A stretch of DNA of 64,000 bases, from assembly GCA_036971475.1 (NCBI GenBank), contig JBAIZL010000005.1, positions 167,271,886 to 167,335,885 on the forward strand, read 5' to 3'. Position numbers and translations under genes: made by a program. Of the stretch, positions 1 through 10,274 are shown piece by piece. Below the pieces are notes generated by a model, which ran no database searches, was not told where the DNA came from, and saw nothing but the letters and a program-made list of their open reading frames with translations. Source of the stretch: Prosapia bicincta (taxonomy: Eukaryota; Arthropoda; Insecta; Hemiptera; Cercopidae). Each line of letters begins with the position of its first letter. Position 1 is the stretch's first letter.

Positions 1-2
1 AT

Positions 3-2198
3 GAAATAAGAAATTTATATAAAAAACAAAACATTTTAACTACTGAAATTTATAAATTACATTTAAAATTAGCTTCTACAATGAATAGTATAAAATGGGA
101 AGAAAAATACAATAAAATTAACTTCTTGATAAATAAAACTAGAAATATAAAAATAAATAATATATCAAAAAAACTAAATAATTTAAAACTTGAAAAACAA
201 ATGAAAATAATACCTGAAGTTAAATATCATAACTTTCACCCTAATGTTGTTAATTTATCTAATACTAAATTTAATAATTGCGAAATAAAACTACTTGAAA
301 ATAATAAAATCAATATAAAAAGAAACATAAATAAAGATATTGATAATATAATAATAGATACAGAAATAGCCATTAGTAAATTAAATGAAAATATACAAGA
401 TAGTATCAGAATCGAAGCAGCTCATGAAATAAAAAAATTAATTAAAACTAATAAAATTAATAACACCCATAGACAAACATATTTAGGAGTTAAAGATTTA
501 AAAAATAAACTACAAAATAACAATCTAATTACAGTAAAAGCTGATAAAAGTAACGCTGTTGTAATTATTGATAAGGACGAACACATAAATAAAACAGAAA
601 AATACATAAATGAAAATCAATTTAGTGAAATATATAAGGATCCTACAAAGAAATATCAAAATGAAATAAAAAATTTAATAAAATCTTCTTATAAATTATT
701 TAATAAATATAATATTAGTAATTATATGAACGATAATCCAAAAATACCAATAATGAATGGACTTATTAAATTACACAAAATTGAGAAACCAATTAGACCA
801 TTAGTAAATTTTATGAATGCCCCTTCTTATAAAATATCTAAAATCATAACATCTATTCTTAAAGATAAAATGAAACTAAATAATAATCATACCATAAGTA
901 ATTCTATTAACCTTATTGATAAATTAAAAATAATTAATATTGATAATAAAACCAAATTGATATCATTAGATATAAAAAATATGTACACAAATATTCCTAT
1001 AAAAGAGACTCTCAATATTATAAAATCTAGATTAGAGCAAAATGAAAAAGATAGAAAATTAATATTAGAAATTATAAATACATTAAAAATAATATTAAAT
1101 CAAAATTATTTTACATATAATAATAAAATTTACAAACAGGAAGATGGTCTTGCCATGGGTTCTCCCTTATCGAATATAATATCTGAAATATTTTTACAAT
1201 ATATAGATGATAAAATAAATAAAATTATACAGACATTTGATAAAAACGGTTATTGGTTTAGATATGTAGATGATGGATTGTATGTATCTAATAATAATGG
1301 TATAAACTTAATAACTATTTTAGATAAAATAAATATGATAAATAAAAATATTAATTTTACTTATGAAATGGAGGAAAATAATAAGATCAACTTTCTAGAT
1401 ATAACAATTAGAAGACATATTAATGAATTTGAATTTAACATATATCGTAAACCGACACAAACTAACCAAATTATACCTAATAATTCTAACCATCCGTATA
1501 ATCAAAAAATGGCTGCATTATACAATTTATTATATAGATTACATAAAATACCTATGAATAATGAAAACAAGATAAGAGAGAAAAACATTATCTATCAAAT
1601 TGCAATTGAGAATGGTTATAAAAAGAAAACTGTTGATAAACTTAATTATAATATTTTAAAGAAACAAAATAATAATCTAATTTACAAAAATAATGATGAA
1701 AATGTCATATGGACTTCATTTACATTTTTTGGTAATGAAGTAAAAAATATCACAAAATTGTTTAAAGGTAGCAACATAAAATTCGCTTATAATACTAATA
1801 ATAAATTAATAAATATAATGAATAATAATAATATTATTAATATGCATGAAAAAAACGGTGTATATAAATTAGAATGTGATTATTGTAATAAAGTTTATAT
1901 AGGACAAACTAAGAAAAAACTTAAAGATAGATATAAAGAACATTTTAATGCATATAAAAAGCCAGAAATTTATAAATCAAATTTTGCTAGTCATTGTATT
2001 AATAATAATCACTTATTTCCTAATATAGATAATATGATACTTATAAAAGAAATTAACAAAGGCCTGAGAATGAATATTTATGAAGCTTTAGAAATACATA
2101 AATATAATACTAATAATGAGTTGATAAATGAACAAATACAAGTAAAATCTAAATTCGATAATATATTCAGTGTTTGTAATGTTAGGGCAGCAAAATAA
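3..2198 (+). CDS. Penelope-like reverse transcriptase / GIY-YIG endonuclease, 5' partial
   Basis: This polyprotein copies element RNA into DNA at a nick made by its own endonuclease. The frame is open back to base 3, so the first ATG (81) is probably internal; residues before it (for example IYKLHLKLAS) look like normal PLE N-terminal sequence. Counting from that ATG: RT motif A near residue 293 (SLDIKNMYTNIP), motif B near 355 (GLAMGSPLSN), motif C near 394 (RYVDDGLYV), a thumb region with IYRKPTQT, and GIY-YIG from about 592 (GVYKLECDYCNKVYIGQTK) with the Cys pair and a following Arg and His. It ends at a TAA. Asn and Lys codons dominate because of AT richness. No frameshift or premature stop is visible, which contrasts with most other copies in the window. 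Confidence 0.93.
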   Translation, partial: EIRNLYKKQNILTTEIYKLHLKLASTMNSIKWEEKYNKINFLINKTRNIKINNISKKLNNLKLEKQMKIIPEVKYHNFHPNVVNLSNTKFNNCEIKLLENNKINIKRNINKDIDNIIIDTEIAISKLNENIQDSIRIEAAHEIKKLIKTNKINNTHRQTYLGVKDLKNKLQNNNLITVKADKSNAVVIIDKDEHINKTEKYINENQFSEIYKDPTKKYQNEIKNLIKSSYKLFNKYNISNYMNDNPKIPIMNGLIKLHKIEKPIRPLVNFMNAPSYKISKIITSILKDKMKLNNNHTISNSINLIDKLKIINIDNKTKLISLDIKNMYTNIPIKETLNIIKSRLEQNEKDRKLILEIINTLKIILNQNYFTYNNKIYKQEDGLAMGSPLSNIISEIFLQYIDDKINKIIQTFDKNGYWFRYVDDGLYVSNNNGINLITILDKINMINKNINFTYEMEENNKINFLDITIRRHINEFEFNIYRKPTQTNQIIPNNSNHPYNQKMAALYNLLYRLHKIPMNNENKIREKNIIYQIAIENGYKKKTVDKLNYNILKKQNNNLIYKNNDENVIWTSFTFFGNEVKNITKLFKGSNIKFAYNTNNKLINIMNNNNIINMHEKNGVYKLECDYCNKVYIGQTKKKLKDRYKEHFNAYKKPEIYKSNFASHCINNNHLFPNIDNMILIKEINKGLRMNIYEALEIHKYNTNNELINEQIQVKSKFDNIFSVCNVRAAK

Positions 2199-2280
2199 AA
2201 AAAATTTAACAACATTGTAATTGATTTGGCATAACTATTTATTTGATCTAATTTGCACATATGTTAATTTTAATTGTTTA

Positions 2281-2329
2281 ATATTCCTGATGATGTTGGT
2301 ACTGTTAGCCAACGAAAAGCTTTGAATTG
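2281..2329 (+). ncRNA. Hammerhead ribozyme (PLE type, minimal stem III), family A
   Basis: Read directly: stem I AUUC (2283-2286) pairs with GAAU (2324-2327). The core CUGAUGA is at 2287-2293, followed by one extra U. Stem II GUUGG (2295-2299) pairs with CCAAC (2309-2313), then GAAA at 2314-2317. The would-be stem III is the palindrome AAGCUU (2317-2322), followed by U17 at 2323, the predicted cleavage point. Short, self-complementary stem III sequences are known from PLE-associated hammerheads that cleave as dimers. It lies 83 bases past the stop codon of the family A reading frame. Confidence 0.85.
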
Positions 2330-2372
2330 TAAATTCAAATATAATTCTTGTATTTGTATTTTGACTTTTGTT

Positions 2373-2375
<3 letters not shown>

Positions 2376-2440
<65 letters not shown>
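2376..2440. repeat. (TA)n microsatellite between PLE A and PLE B 3' ends
   Basis: About 32 TA units. The plus-strand family A copy ends on its left side and the minus-strand family B copy ends on its right side. Confidence 0.97.
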
Positions 2441-2443
<3 letters not shown>

Positions 2444-2487
2444 TTTCACTTATGTATTTAAACAAGAATCTTACTTGGTATTTGTGC

Positions 2488-2528
2488 GAGTACTTTCAGA
2501 GACTAGTAAGTGCCTCCATCTTCCGGCA
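2488..2528 (-). ncRNA. Hammerhead-like motif, family B, substituted core
   Basis: On the minus strand the sequence reads CGGAAGA, an extra U, then GGAG pairing with CUCU across a 12-base loop, then GAAA. Compared with the canonical CUGANGA core only U4 differs (G here). Position and layout match the family A ribozyme. The core change probably abolishes or lowers cleavage. Confidence 0.6.
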
Positions 2529-3640
2529 TACTGAACATATTTTGGACTGCGAGCTGTGTGGAATCTGCCGTTGACCTTGATGTACCGTTAACTTCTATTT
2601 TTAGCTTCACTGCACTGTGCGAGTTTTTAACGTTCGTCTTGGGGTTTATATTGTCTATTAGATTGAATAATTTGTCGTTTTTTGATTTTATTTGTATCTG
2701 TTCGTTGATGATGTTATTTTTATTTTTATAAATTTCTAGTTGTTCCCATATTGTCATTTTGAGGCCTTTTTGAACCTTTTTTATTAGGTGTACGTTTTCT
2801 AATGTGGGGAATGTGTGTTTGTTTTTGATTGCGTGTGTGGCTAAGTTTGAGTTATAAATTTCAGGTTTGATGTATGCCTTGAGGTGTTTTTGATATCTGT
2901 CTTTTAATTTCTTTTTTGTTTGGCCTATGTATATTTTATTACAGTCTGGGCATTCAATTTTGTATATTCCGTTATTAAGTGTGGGACATATTTCTTCTGG
3001 TTGGTTTATTTTGTTGATTATGTTTCCTGTGTTTTTGTATGCTATGTTAATATTATTGTTTTTTAGTGTTTTAGTTATTCCTTTTATGTTGTATCCTGTG
3101 TATGTGAATGTAGTCCATTTTGTTGTTTGTGGTTCGATTTTAGGTTGATTTAATTTATTTAATATTTTAAATTCTAATTTATCTATAGTTTTTTTATTGT
3201 ATCCATTTTTTTGGGCTATTTGATATATTATTTGTTTTTCTTTTGTTTTTTCTTCATTTTTTAGAGGCAATTTTAGCATTCTGTGTAAAAGTGAGTTGTA
3301 TGCGGCCATTTTATGTTGTGGGGGATGGTTGGAGTGGTTTGGTATTGTATTAATGGTTTGTGTGGGTTTTCTATAAATGGAATATTCAATGTTATTTGTA
3401 TTTCTGGTCAGTGTTAGGTCTAGATAGTTTATTTTATTGCTTATTTCTTCCTCCATGGTGAATTGTATGTTAGGGTGTAAGTTATTGATTTCATTTAGAA
3501 TGATGTTATTATTTATTGCTTTATTTTGTGAAATGTATAATCCGTCATCGACATATCGTATCCAATGTCCGTTGGGGTCGTGTGTTTTTATGGTTTGTGT
3601 GATTAATTCGTCAAGTTTTTGGAGGTAAATTTCTGATATT
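2503..3640 (-). pseudogene. Family B PLE polyprotein, C-terminal half (RT motif C to GIY-YIG)
   Basis: The frame is open from the palindrome junction near 3640 down to the stop at 2503, although its first ATG is only at 3456. It starts just before RT motif C (RYVDDGLYIS, near 3545), continues through the thumb (IYRKPTQT) and linker, and carries a complete GIY-YIG module (GIYKIECPDCNKIYIGQTK, near 2965-2910). RT motifs A and B are missing, so it cannot act as a polymerase, but the surviving part has no stop or frameshift. A protein of this shape would be an endonuclease without a working RT; I infer it is simply a 5'-truncated insertion. Confidence 0.85.
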
Positions 3641-3642
3641 AT

Positions 3643-4252
3643 ACTACATTCACATACACAGGATACAACATAAAAGGAATAACTAAAACACTAAAAAACA
3701 ATAATATTAACATAGCCTACAAAAACACAGGAAACATAATCAACAAAATAAACCAACCAGAAGAAATATGTCCCACACTTAATAACGGAATATACAAAAT
3801 CGAATGCCCAGACTGTAATAAAATATACATAGGCCAAACAAAAAAGATATTAAAAGACAGATATCAAGAACACCTCAAGGCATACATCAAACCTGAAATT
3901 TATAACTCAAACTTAGCCACACACGCAATCAAAAACAAACACATTCCCCACATTAGAAAATGTACACCTAATAAAAAAGGTTCAAAAAGGCCTCAAAATG
4001 ACAATATGGGAACAACTAGAAATTTATAAAAATAAAAATAACATCATCAACGAACAGATACAAATAAAATCAAAAAACGACAAATTATTCAATCTAATAG
4101 ACAATATAAACCCCAAGACGAACGTTAAAAACTCGCACAGTGCAGTAAAGCTAAAAATAGAAGTTAACGGTACATCAAGGTCAACGGCAGATTCCACACA
4201 GCTCGCAGTCCAAAATACGTTCAGTATGCCGGAAGATGGAGGCACTTACTAG
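3643..4252 (+). pseudogene. Family B PLE GIY-YIG domain, frameshifted
   Basis: Encodes the linker (TFTYTGYNIKG) and GIY-YIG module (GIYKIECPDCNKIYIGQTK near 3787-3845). Near 3942 a two-base CA deletion relative to the facing copy shifts the frame. The last 84 codons (from 3998) continue in another frame to the TAA ending at 4252. It cannot encode a full protein. Confidence 0.85.
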
Positions 4253-4268
4253 TCTCTGAAAGTACTCG
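4228..4268 (+). ncRNA. Hammerhead-like motif, family B, substituted core
   Basis: Inverted counterpart of the motif at 2488-2528: CGGAAGA, U, GGAG stem with CUCU, GAAA. It carries the same U4 to G change, so the substitution belongs to the family rather than being a private mutation. Confidence 0.6.
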
Positions 4269-4349
4269 CATAAATACCAAGTAAGATTCTTGTTTAAGTA
4301 CATAAGGGAAAGTGATAAGTGTATACAAGAAAACATTGTTGCATAATCT

Positions 4350-4353
<4 letters not shown>

Positions 4354-4413
<60 letters not shown>
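4354..4413. repeat. (TA)n microsatellite between family B and family C 3' ends
   Basis: About 30 TA units, flanked by the plus-strand end of family B copy 2 and the minus-strand end of family C. Confidence 0.97.
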
Positions 4414-4415
<2 letters not shown>

Positions 4416-4798
4416 ATATTTTACGTTGTCCATTATTTTTCCGTTGCACTGACTTTATGAAGTTGATATATTACTATTATAAATACTTTTATCCACCACT
4501 AAGTGCAATAATTTTACCTTGTTGTGATGAGGCACCTTTCGGTCACTTGACCATTGTCGAATCACTGATATTTTTATGGTGTAGGTGTTCGGTCCGTGAT
4601 GTTGGTATCAAGAGAAAATGCGTGTAACATCAACAAATACCAACATCACAGACCGAACACCTACACCAGAAAAATATCAGTGATTTGACAATGGTGAAGT
4701 GACCGAAAGGTGCCTCATCACAACAAGGTAAAACTATTGCACTTAGTGGAGGATAAAAGTATTTACAATAGTAATATATCGACTTCATATATGTATAT
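4414..4798. repeat. Palindrome of two family C PLE 3' ends, no coding body
   Basis: 4414-4607 is the family C 3' end in minus orientation and 4608-4798 the same end in plus orientation. They match the ends at 27145-27389, 29000-29141, 45580-45741 and 48040-48192. Each arm contains the conserved hairpin followed by GAAA (minus 4562-4533, plus 4686-4712). The right end fades into a short degenerate TA tract. No RT sequence remains between the arms, so this is a pure inverted pair of 3' ends. Confidence 0.85.
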
Positions 4799-7700
4799 AC
4801 TAGTCATGGTGAGTGCCTCGAGTGGTTGGACTTCTACCTGTTGGTCCGCGGGAGCTATTTTATTTCACTCCTACCACCCAATGGTAAACCATTGAAGGCA
4901 TTCCCCTATCCGCCACCTAGGGACGCGCTCTCTAGGGGTTACAGGCTCCCTTGAGAGAATGGTCAATCTTCTCTTACCCGAACGCACAATAACAATTGTC
5001 AACGTATACCATCCTGACAATTCTGTACTTGACTCGGACTTCATTAAACACTTCTTCCCCTCCTCTTCTGACATCAAACTACTTCTTGGCGATTTCAATG
5101 CCAAAAGCCTTGGCAATGGGGATGCCCCCAACTTGACAGCAAGGGAGAAGATGTTGAGGACCTACTATTATTGGACTTAGATCTCTCAACTTTAAACACA
5201 GGAGAAAACACCTATCTATCAAAAACAAATGGCACGACTTCCCCCCTCGATATCACAGCAATTGACTTCTCACACCTCGACCTTGCTGAGTGGAAAGTTG
5301 TTAAAACCGGCATCAGTGATCACTACCCAGTTATCACTTCCCTCAACCTTGATGTCGATTTTGGACCCCAAAACAACAAATCGTGGAACTTTCGCAAAGC
5401 TAATTGGGATAACTTCACAGAAACCCTTGAAACTCATTGCAAACAAATACCAGTCACCCAAAATTTGGACAATCTCGTTCAAATTTTCACTTGTGGTATA
5501 CAGAAAGCAGCAAAGCTCTCCATCCCAAGGGGAAAGAGAAAGAACAGTTGGGTGCCCTATTGGAAGGATCGTAATATTGACACCTTGATTCACGAAAGGC
5601 CTGTAATGAACTCGAGAAGAACAACAACGTTGTAAATAGAAAAAAGCTATTAGACATCTGTAAAAAGGTTGAAGAGGAAATTTCCACCTGCAAGCACGAC
5701 AAATGGGCAGATCTCTGCAACAGACTAGATCCTAGGAAAGACCATCAACACTGGAAGGTGGTCAAATCCCTTGATACAGGCAGCATCCTACAAAATAATG
5801 GCCCCACCTCTAATATTATCACAGAAAATGGTAAACCGTCCAAAAGTGACAAAGACGCAGCCAACATGCTGGCCACACACTACGAGAAAGCAAGCAGACT
5901 GAGCTTCCAAAACGAAGACAGAAAACAAAGGAGAAACTACAAGCAAGCCATACAAAAAAGCAAACGTTTTGAGCAAAAAGACATCTTCACTGATGAGCTC
6001 ACTTTGGAAGAACTCGAGTGCGCAATCCTTAACCTCGACCCCAAAAAGTCTCCAGGTATAGATCTTATCTTCGGCCAAATAGTTAAATACTTTGGAGCGT
6101 CTGCCAAGCTTACACTTCTCCAAATTTTCAACTTATCTTGGAAATCAGGCAAACTGCCCATTATATGGAAGAAGTCTGTTATTATACCGATTTTGAAACC
6201 AGGCAAAGATGCCACCAGCTGTAACAATTACCGGCCTATCTCCGTAACCAGCATCCTTTGCAAACTAATGGAAAGAATCATCCACACAAGAATCATGAAC
6301 TGGCTAACCGATCATAATATTTTACACTTCTACCAAACAGCATTTAGAGCGGGGCACAGTACAGTAGACCAACTTTTTTACATGGTTCAGTCCATCATCG
6401 ATGGACTTCAAGAAAAACCCCACAAAAAGACTACCGCTGTCTTCCTTGACCTCTCTGCAGCGTTTGACAGAGTCTGGAGGCAAAAACTCATTGTGATTTT
6501 ACACAGTGCTGGCATCAATGGCAACTCATTGCTCTGGATATACGATTTCCTCAGACATAGAAATTTGTTGTGAGAGTTAATGGAAAGTATTCCAAGACGC
6601 ACAGATCGTGAGCGGGAGTCCCACAGGGATCGGTCCTCAGCCCTCTGCTCTTCCTCATGTATATGAACACTATCCATGAACACATATGCAATGAGACTAA
6701 AATTGCCTGCTATGCAGACGACATCGTTATCTGGCATACACACTCTGATATCTCAGTCTCTGAACAAGCCTTAAATACCAACATGCTTGGCATCGAAACC
6801 TGGGCTAAAGACCTTAAGATCCTTATTAACCCTGATAAATCCAAATCTTGTGTTTTCTTAACAGACAGAAGGAACAGGCAGACTCACCATCCTAACATTA
6901 GGCTCCACAATACTACCGTCAAAAGAGTCACGCACCCCAGAAACCTTGGTCTCACACTCGATGCGGAACTGAGATTTACTAAGCACACTGAAACAGTTTC
7001 AAAGAGAGCTCTGAAAAAACTCAGCATCCTGAGCAGATTTTGTGGTTCAAACTGGGGTTTCAAACCAAAGACACTCCTAAATACTTACACAACACTCATT
7101 AGACCAATCCTTGAATATGTAGCACCAATCTGGGCTCCAGCATCTTCATCTTTGAAAGTTTACTCCGTCCAGTACAGAGCCTCCAAAGCCATCATTGGAG
7201 CCATCTCATCTACAAATAATTTGAAAGCTGAAACAATGTGGCCTAACCCCATTGGAAAATCGGAGAAAATTCGCTACAGTGAAATTCACAAACAAAATCA
7301 GGAGCGATCACGAACAACATATCTCAAAAGTCACCTTTCGGAACGGGTCGGAAAAAACCAGGCTAAAAAGATCTTCTACTCTCCAGTACGACAAAAACAT
7401 CAGGCAGGACATCAACCTACAGCACACGAGCCTTGACATCTTTCAAGAACCCAGGTTCCCGGTCAAACCACCCTCCTTTGTGAATATAAAATTGAATCTC
7501 CTCGAACCCTGCTCCAAAAAAGAGCCTCAAGAAACAATTAAGAGGAAAGGAATAGAAACTATTGCCAAGATTTTAAAACCACACTTGGTCGCTGCTTACA
7601 CCGACTGCTCTTCGAATTCTGACTGCGATAGAGGTGGATCCAGAATCTTTATAATCTACCCTGATGGCTCAACTTCCAGGCACAAAATTGCAGCAGGCAA

Positions 7701-7929
7701 AATCGCCTCCAGCTTCACAAGCGAACTCATCGCAATCAAAGAAGCTCTGAGTATTTACCTCACTTGGACAACACTCAACCCCTCTGATGGCATAGTAATC
7801 TTCACGGACTGCAGATCTGCTCTTCAGGCCCTCCAAAAAGGAAATACAAACCTAGCCCAAAAGATCAATACCCTCCTGTCCTTAATTGAGGAAAAGAAGA
7901 AGCTTTGTACGCTTCAATGGATCCAATGA
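4799..7929 (+). mobile_element. Non-LTR retrotransposon (Jockey/I-group type), broken
   Basis: Its base composition is clearly less AT-rich than the surroundings. Remnants of an AP-endonuclease, reverse transcriptase and RNase H follow one another in the usual order of ORF2. The part before about 4950 is not recognisable as protein. The right end is cut inside RNase H at 7929 with no poly(A) tail, so the element is truncated at both ends or interrupted. Confidence 0.85.
4959..7929 (+). pseudogene. ORF2 relic: AP-endonuclease, RT, RNase H
   Basis: AP-endonuclease motifs are seen as LLLGDFNAKS (near 5090) and GISDHYPVI (near 5310). RT starts with KKSPGID (near 6045), then ILKPGKD and NNYRPISVTSILCKLMER, motif A AVFLDLSAAFDRVW (near 6437), PQGSVLSPLLF (near 6630) and motif C CYADDIVIW (near 6710). 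RNase H is seen as YTDCSSNSDCDRGG (near 7600), SELIAIKEAL and IFTDCRSALQAL (near 7800). Frameshifts lie near 5160, 5600, 6570 and 7245, and an in-frame TGA near 6606, so it is dead. The RNase H domain argues for an I/LOA-like rather than a core Jockey element; the clade call is tentative. Confidence 0.88.
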
Positions 7930-8309
7930 AATAAAAACTAATTTTTAAACAAATGAAATTTTATAGTTCAAGTGCCGATTTTGTATACTTTGAACAAATT
8001 GTTGCTAATCATTCGTATCGTCTTAAAGTTATTGGATACACAAATCATGACCAAAACCATCAATATTTTGTTTTTCTTGACATGATATACCACTATAATA
8101 AAACACCATTCAAAGAAACAGAAACACAAAAAATACAAATAAAAATTATTATTATTTAAATACAGTATCACTCTTGAGAAACGCATACACAACACAACAA
8201 ATACAGCTGGCAACTGAGAAACTAAGCAACGAGTTTACAGCGTACCGTGACTGGAGCAATTCTAATTTCTGCCACTCACTAGTCGCATTGCTATCACTTC
8301 TCTATGAAT
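7930..8309. other. No recognisable feature
   Basis: AT-rich sequence between the truncated non-LTR element and the gypsy relic; no protein similarity recognised on either strand. Confidence 0.5.
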
Positions 8310-10020
8310 ATGTGCAAGCAACTCCAAATTTATAGTTTTCTGTTCAAGTACAATTCAGCAGGTGTCTAGTTTCTGGCTAATGGAGTAGCTCTTTAGTGGA
8401 ATAAAATTCTTCGCACTTTGTCTGTCAGAGTTCCTGGTTCTCAGAAGCTGATTTTAGTTTGTTTTTCAAGATTTGTATACTGCAATCACCAAGACCATTT
8501 CAGTTCTGAATATCTTGTTTAGGAAATCGATTGTATTTGAAGATGTAGGTGATTCTTTTAAAACTTCAATCTCAGCGCATTTTGACTTGGCGTCAATATA
8601 TACAAGAAACTATTGATATTCAAAAGGGCCTATATAGTCTATATGTAACCGTATACATCTCAGTGGTTTTCAGACAGATTCCAAGTACGAACTGATAATT
8701 TAGGTGGGTTTGATTTCATTAGAGCACAACTTTTACACTCCTTTACCAGTCTTTCAATTTCTCTGTCTATCCCTGGCCAATAAACGTAGCATCGGGCTAG
8801 TTGTTTCATCTTTGTTATGCCTAAATGAGTTTCATTAAGTTCACTAAGTACTTTGAAGCGTGAAATTACATTGATGGAATTATGAGTCTGTCTTTTCGAA
8901 ACAAGCTTCCATCAACCAGGGTGTATTCTGAGTCCATAGAGTCGTTTTTTTAGGTTTTGGACTATTTCATTTATTTCTTTGTGTTTTGCTGTTTCTTCTT
9001 TGATTGTTGTAAAAGTTATTTTATATTTTGATATTTGAAAAACTGATTGAGAATAAATCTGGTTTACTTCTTCACCAACTTGCTGATCAATTGAATTAAT
9101 ACATGTTTTAACTGGTGTTCTGTATAAGTAATCAACATTTTTATTGTTACTTTTTTTCTTGAAGTGAACTATGTAATCAAATCCTAAAGTGTAGCACAGT
9201 AGTGGCGTCATCTATGGATGGTCTATGTTTTGGTGGAAAATGCGGGGTAATGGCTCGTGTGTAACTAAAATAAATTTTTTCCCAAGTAGATAGTTTTAAA
9301 AATGATTCACACCAAAGGTTATAGCCAGTTCCTCTCGATCTAGTTGTCTGTAGTTTATTTCATTTAGATTGAGAGACCAAGAAGTATAAGATATCGATTG
9401 TTCCTCTGATATTTCTTTGACCTCACGACATAATACAGCTGCAACACCTGTAGGACTTGCATCAGCTGTTAGGTTAAGAGGTAGATTAGGGTCAAATGGA
9501 ATGATCATTCACTCACTACATAGTTCTAATTTGAGTTTTAGAAAAGCTGCTTCATAAATAGCTGTCCATATCCAGGTTTCTGATTCCTTGAGTAGACATC
9601 TCAGTGGAAAAGTTGTTGTTGGAAAATGAAGAACAAGTCTTGAATAACAGATTACTAAACCTAAAAATCTTTTGAGTTCTTCGCCGTGGTGTGGATGTGG
9701 TATGTTTTTGATTGCTTGAACTTTGACAGGAGATTTACTGATTTTATTATGTTGAACAACATGACCAAGTTATTCCACCCTTTCAGTCATGAATGTGCAT
9801 TTATTTATAATCAGTAGGACGTAATCAGAGAATATTTGTAGACATGCTTGAACATTTTTCGTATACTCTCATGAACAATGATATCATCAAAATAAGCTTC
9901 CGTTTCTGAAGACCCATGATGATTTGAGAAATAATGCTATTAAATTCGGATGGAGCCATTTTTATTCCAAAACTAAGCCTGCCAATAAAATATGTACCTC
10001 TATGTGTCGATTTGGACATG
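8310..10020 (-). mobile_element. Ty3/gypsy LTR-retrotransposon pol relic
   Basis: Minus-strand fragments in pol order. RT: RLSFGIKMAPSEFNS (near 9985-9935). RNase H: LNLTADASPTGVAAVL (near 9485-9435) and INYRQLDREELAITFGV (near 9350-9305). Integrase zinc-binding region: RLVKECKSCALMKSNPPK (near 8750-8700), with the preceding RCYVYWPG. Integrase C-terminal part: RATPLARN and TPAELYLNRKL (near 8400-8340). There are many stops, frameshifts and at least one deletion between the integrase pieces (about 8430-8600). No LTR was identified. It is an old, inactive copy. Confidence 0.85.
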
Positions 10021-10263
10021 TAAATAAGCTTTCAGCTTGAGTACTCAGTACACAATTACATTACAACTCACACACACTTTTTGACATCATAACTCCTAAT
10101 ACACACAAAATACACCCACACCACCAAAATGTCCCACCCCCTAACACCCTAACCTACATAAACCTTGAGATCAGTTACGGTCTGAGTTGACAATGGGACA
10201 CATCTCCCGAAACGTCTGTCCTCAACAAATATAAGTAAGTGCTACTATATAAACTACTTTATG
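10021..10263 (+). mobile_element. Putative PLE 3' end, family E
   Basis: C-rich, G-poor plus strand like the other PLE copies here, ending close to a short TA tract (10264-10274) and carrying the hairpin-GAAA motif. No coding part was recognised. It abuts the gypsy relic directly. Confidence 0.5.
10186..10226 (+). ncRNA. Hammerhead-like hairpin-GAAA motif, family E
   Basis: Reads GUUGA, CAAU, stem GGGA with UCCC, then GAAACGUC. An outer helix GUUGA (10186-10190) with UCAAC (10222-10226) is possible. Aligned to a hammerhead core, position 3 is U and position 8 is A, with the extra U before stem II retained; GAAACGUC then provides the palindrome ACGU and C17. Confidence 0.5.
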
Positions 10264-10274
10264 AATATATATAT

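Larger units (their letters stand above)
1..2375 (+). mobile_element. Penelope-like retroelement, family A (5' end outside window)
   Basis: The element runs in from the left edge and ends on the (TA)n tract at 2376. It consists of one long reading frame, a 177-base 3' untranslated region, and a hammerhead-type ribozyme inside that region. The reverse transcriptase plus GIY-YIG endonuclease order is diagnostic of endonuclease-bearing Penelope-like elements. The frame has no internal stop in the part seen, so this may be a young and possibly functional copy. Its 3' end faces the 3' end of the oppositely oriented family B copy across the shared (TA)n tract. Confidence 0.93.
2441..3642 (-). mobile_element. 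Penelope-like element family B, copy 1 (5'-truncated, inverted)
   Basis: Minus-strand copy whose 3' end abuts the (TA)n tract at 2376-2440 and whose coding part is cut off at about 3642. There it meets a second family B copy in opposite orientation. The two copies share about 600 bases of nearly identical inverted sequence, so the junction is the centre of a large imperfect palindrome. Confidence 0.9.
3643..4313 (+). mobile_element. Penelope-like element family B, copy 2 (5'-truncated)
   Basis: Plus-strand copy starting in the linker before GIY-YIG and running through the 3' untranslated region towards the (TA)n tract at 4354. Its sequence is the reverse complement of 2441-3114 with few differences. 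Confidence 0.9.

Noticed and set aside
2235..2534. Open frames through the (TA)n tracts (for example 2235-2465, 2274-2534, 4221-4433, 4319-4627, 45635-45832)
   Set aside because: They encode only (YI)n from the microsatellite and have no independent coding evidence.
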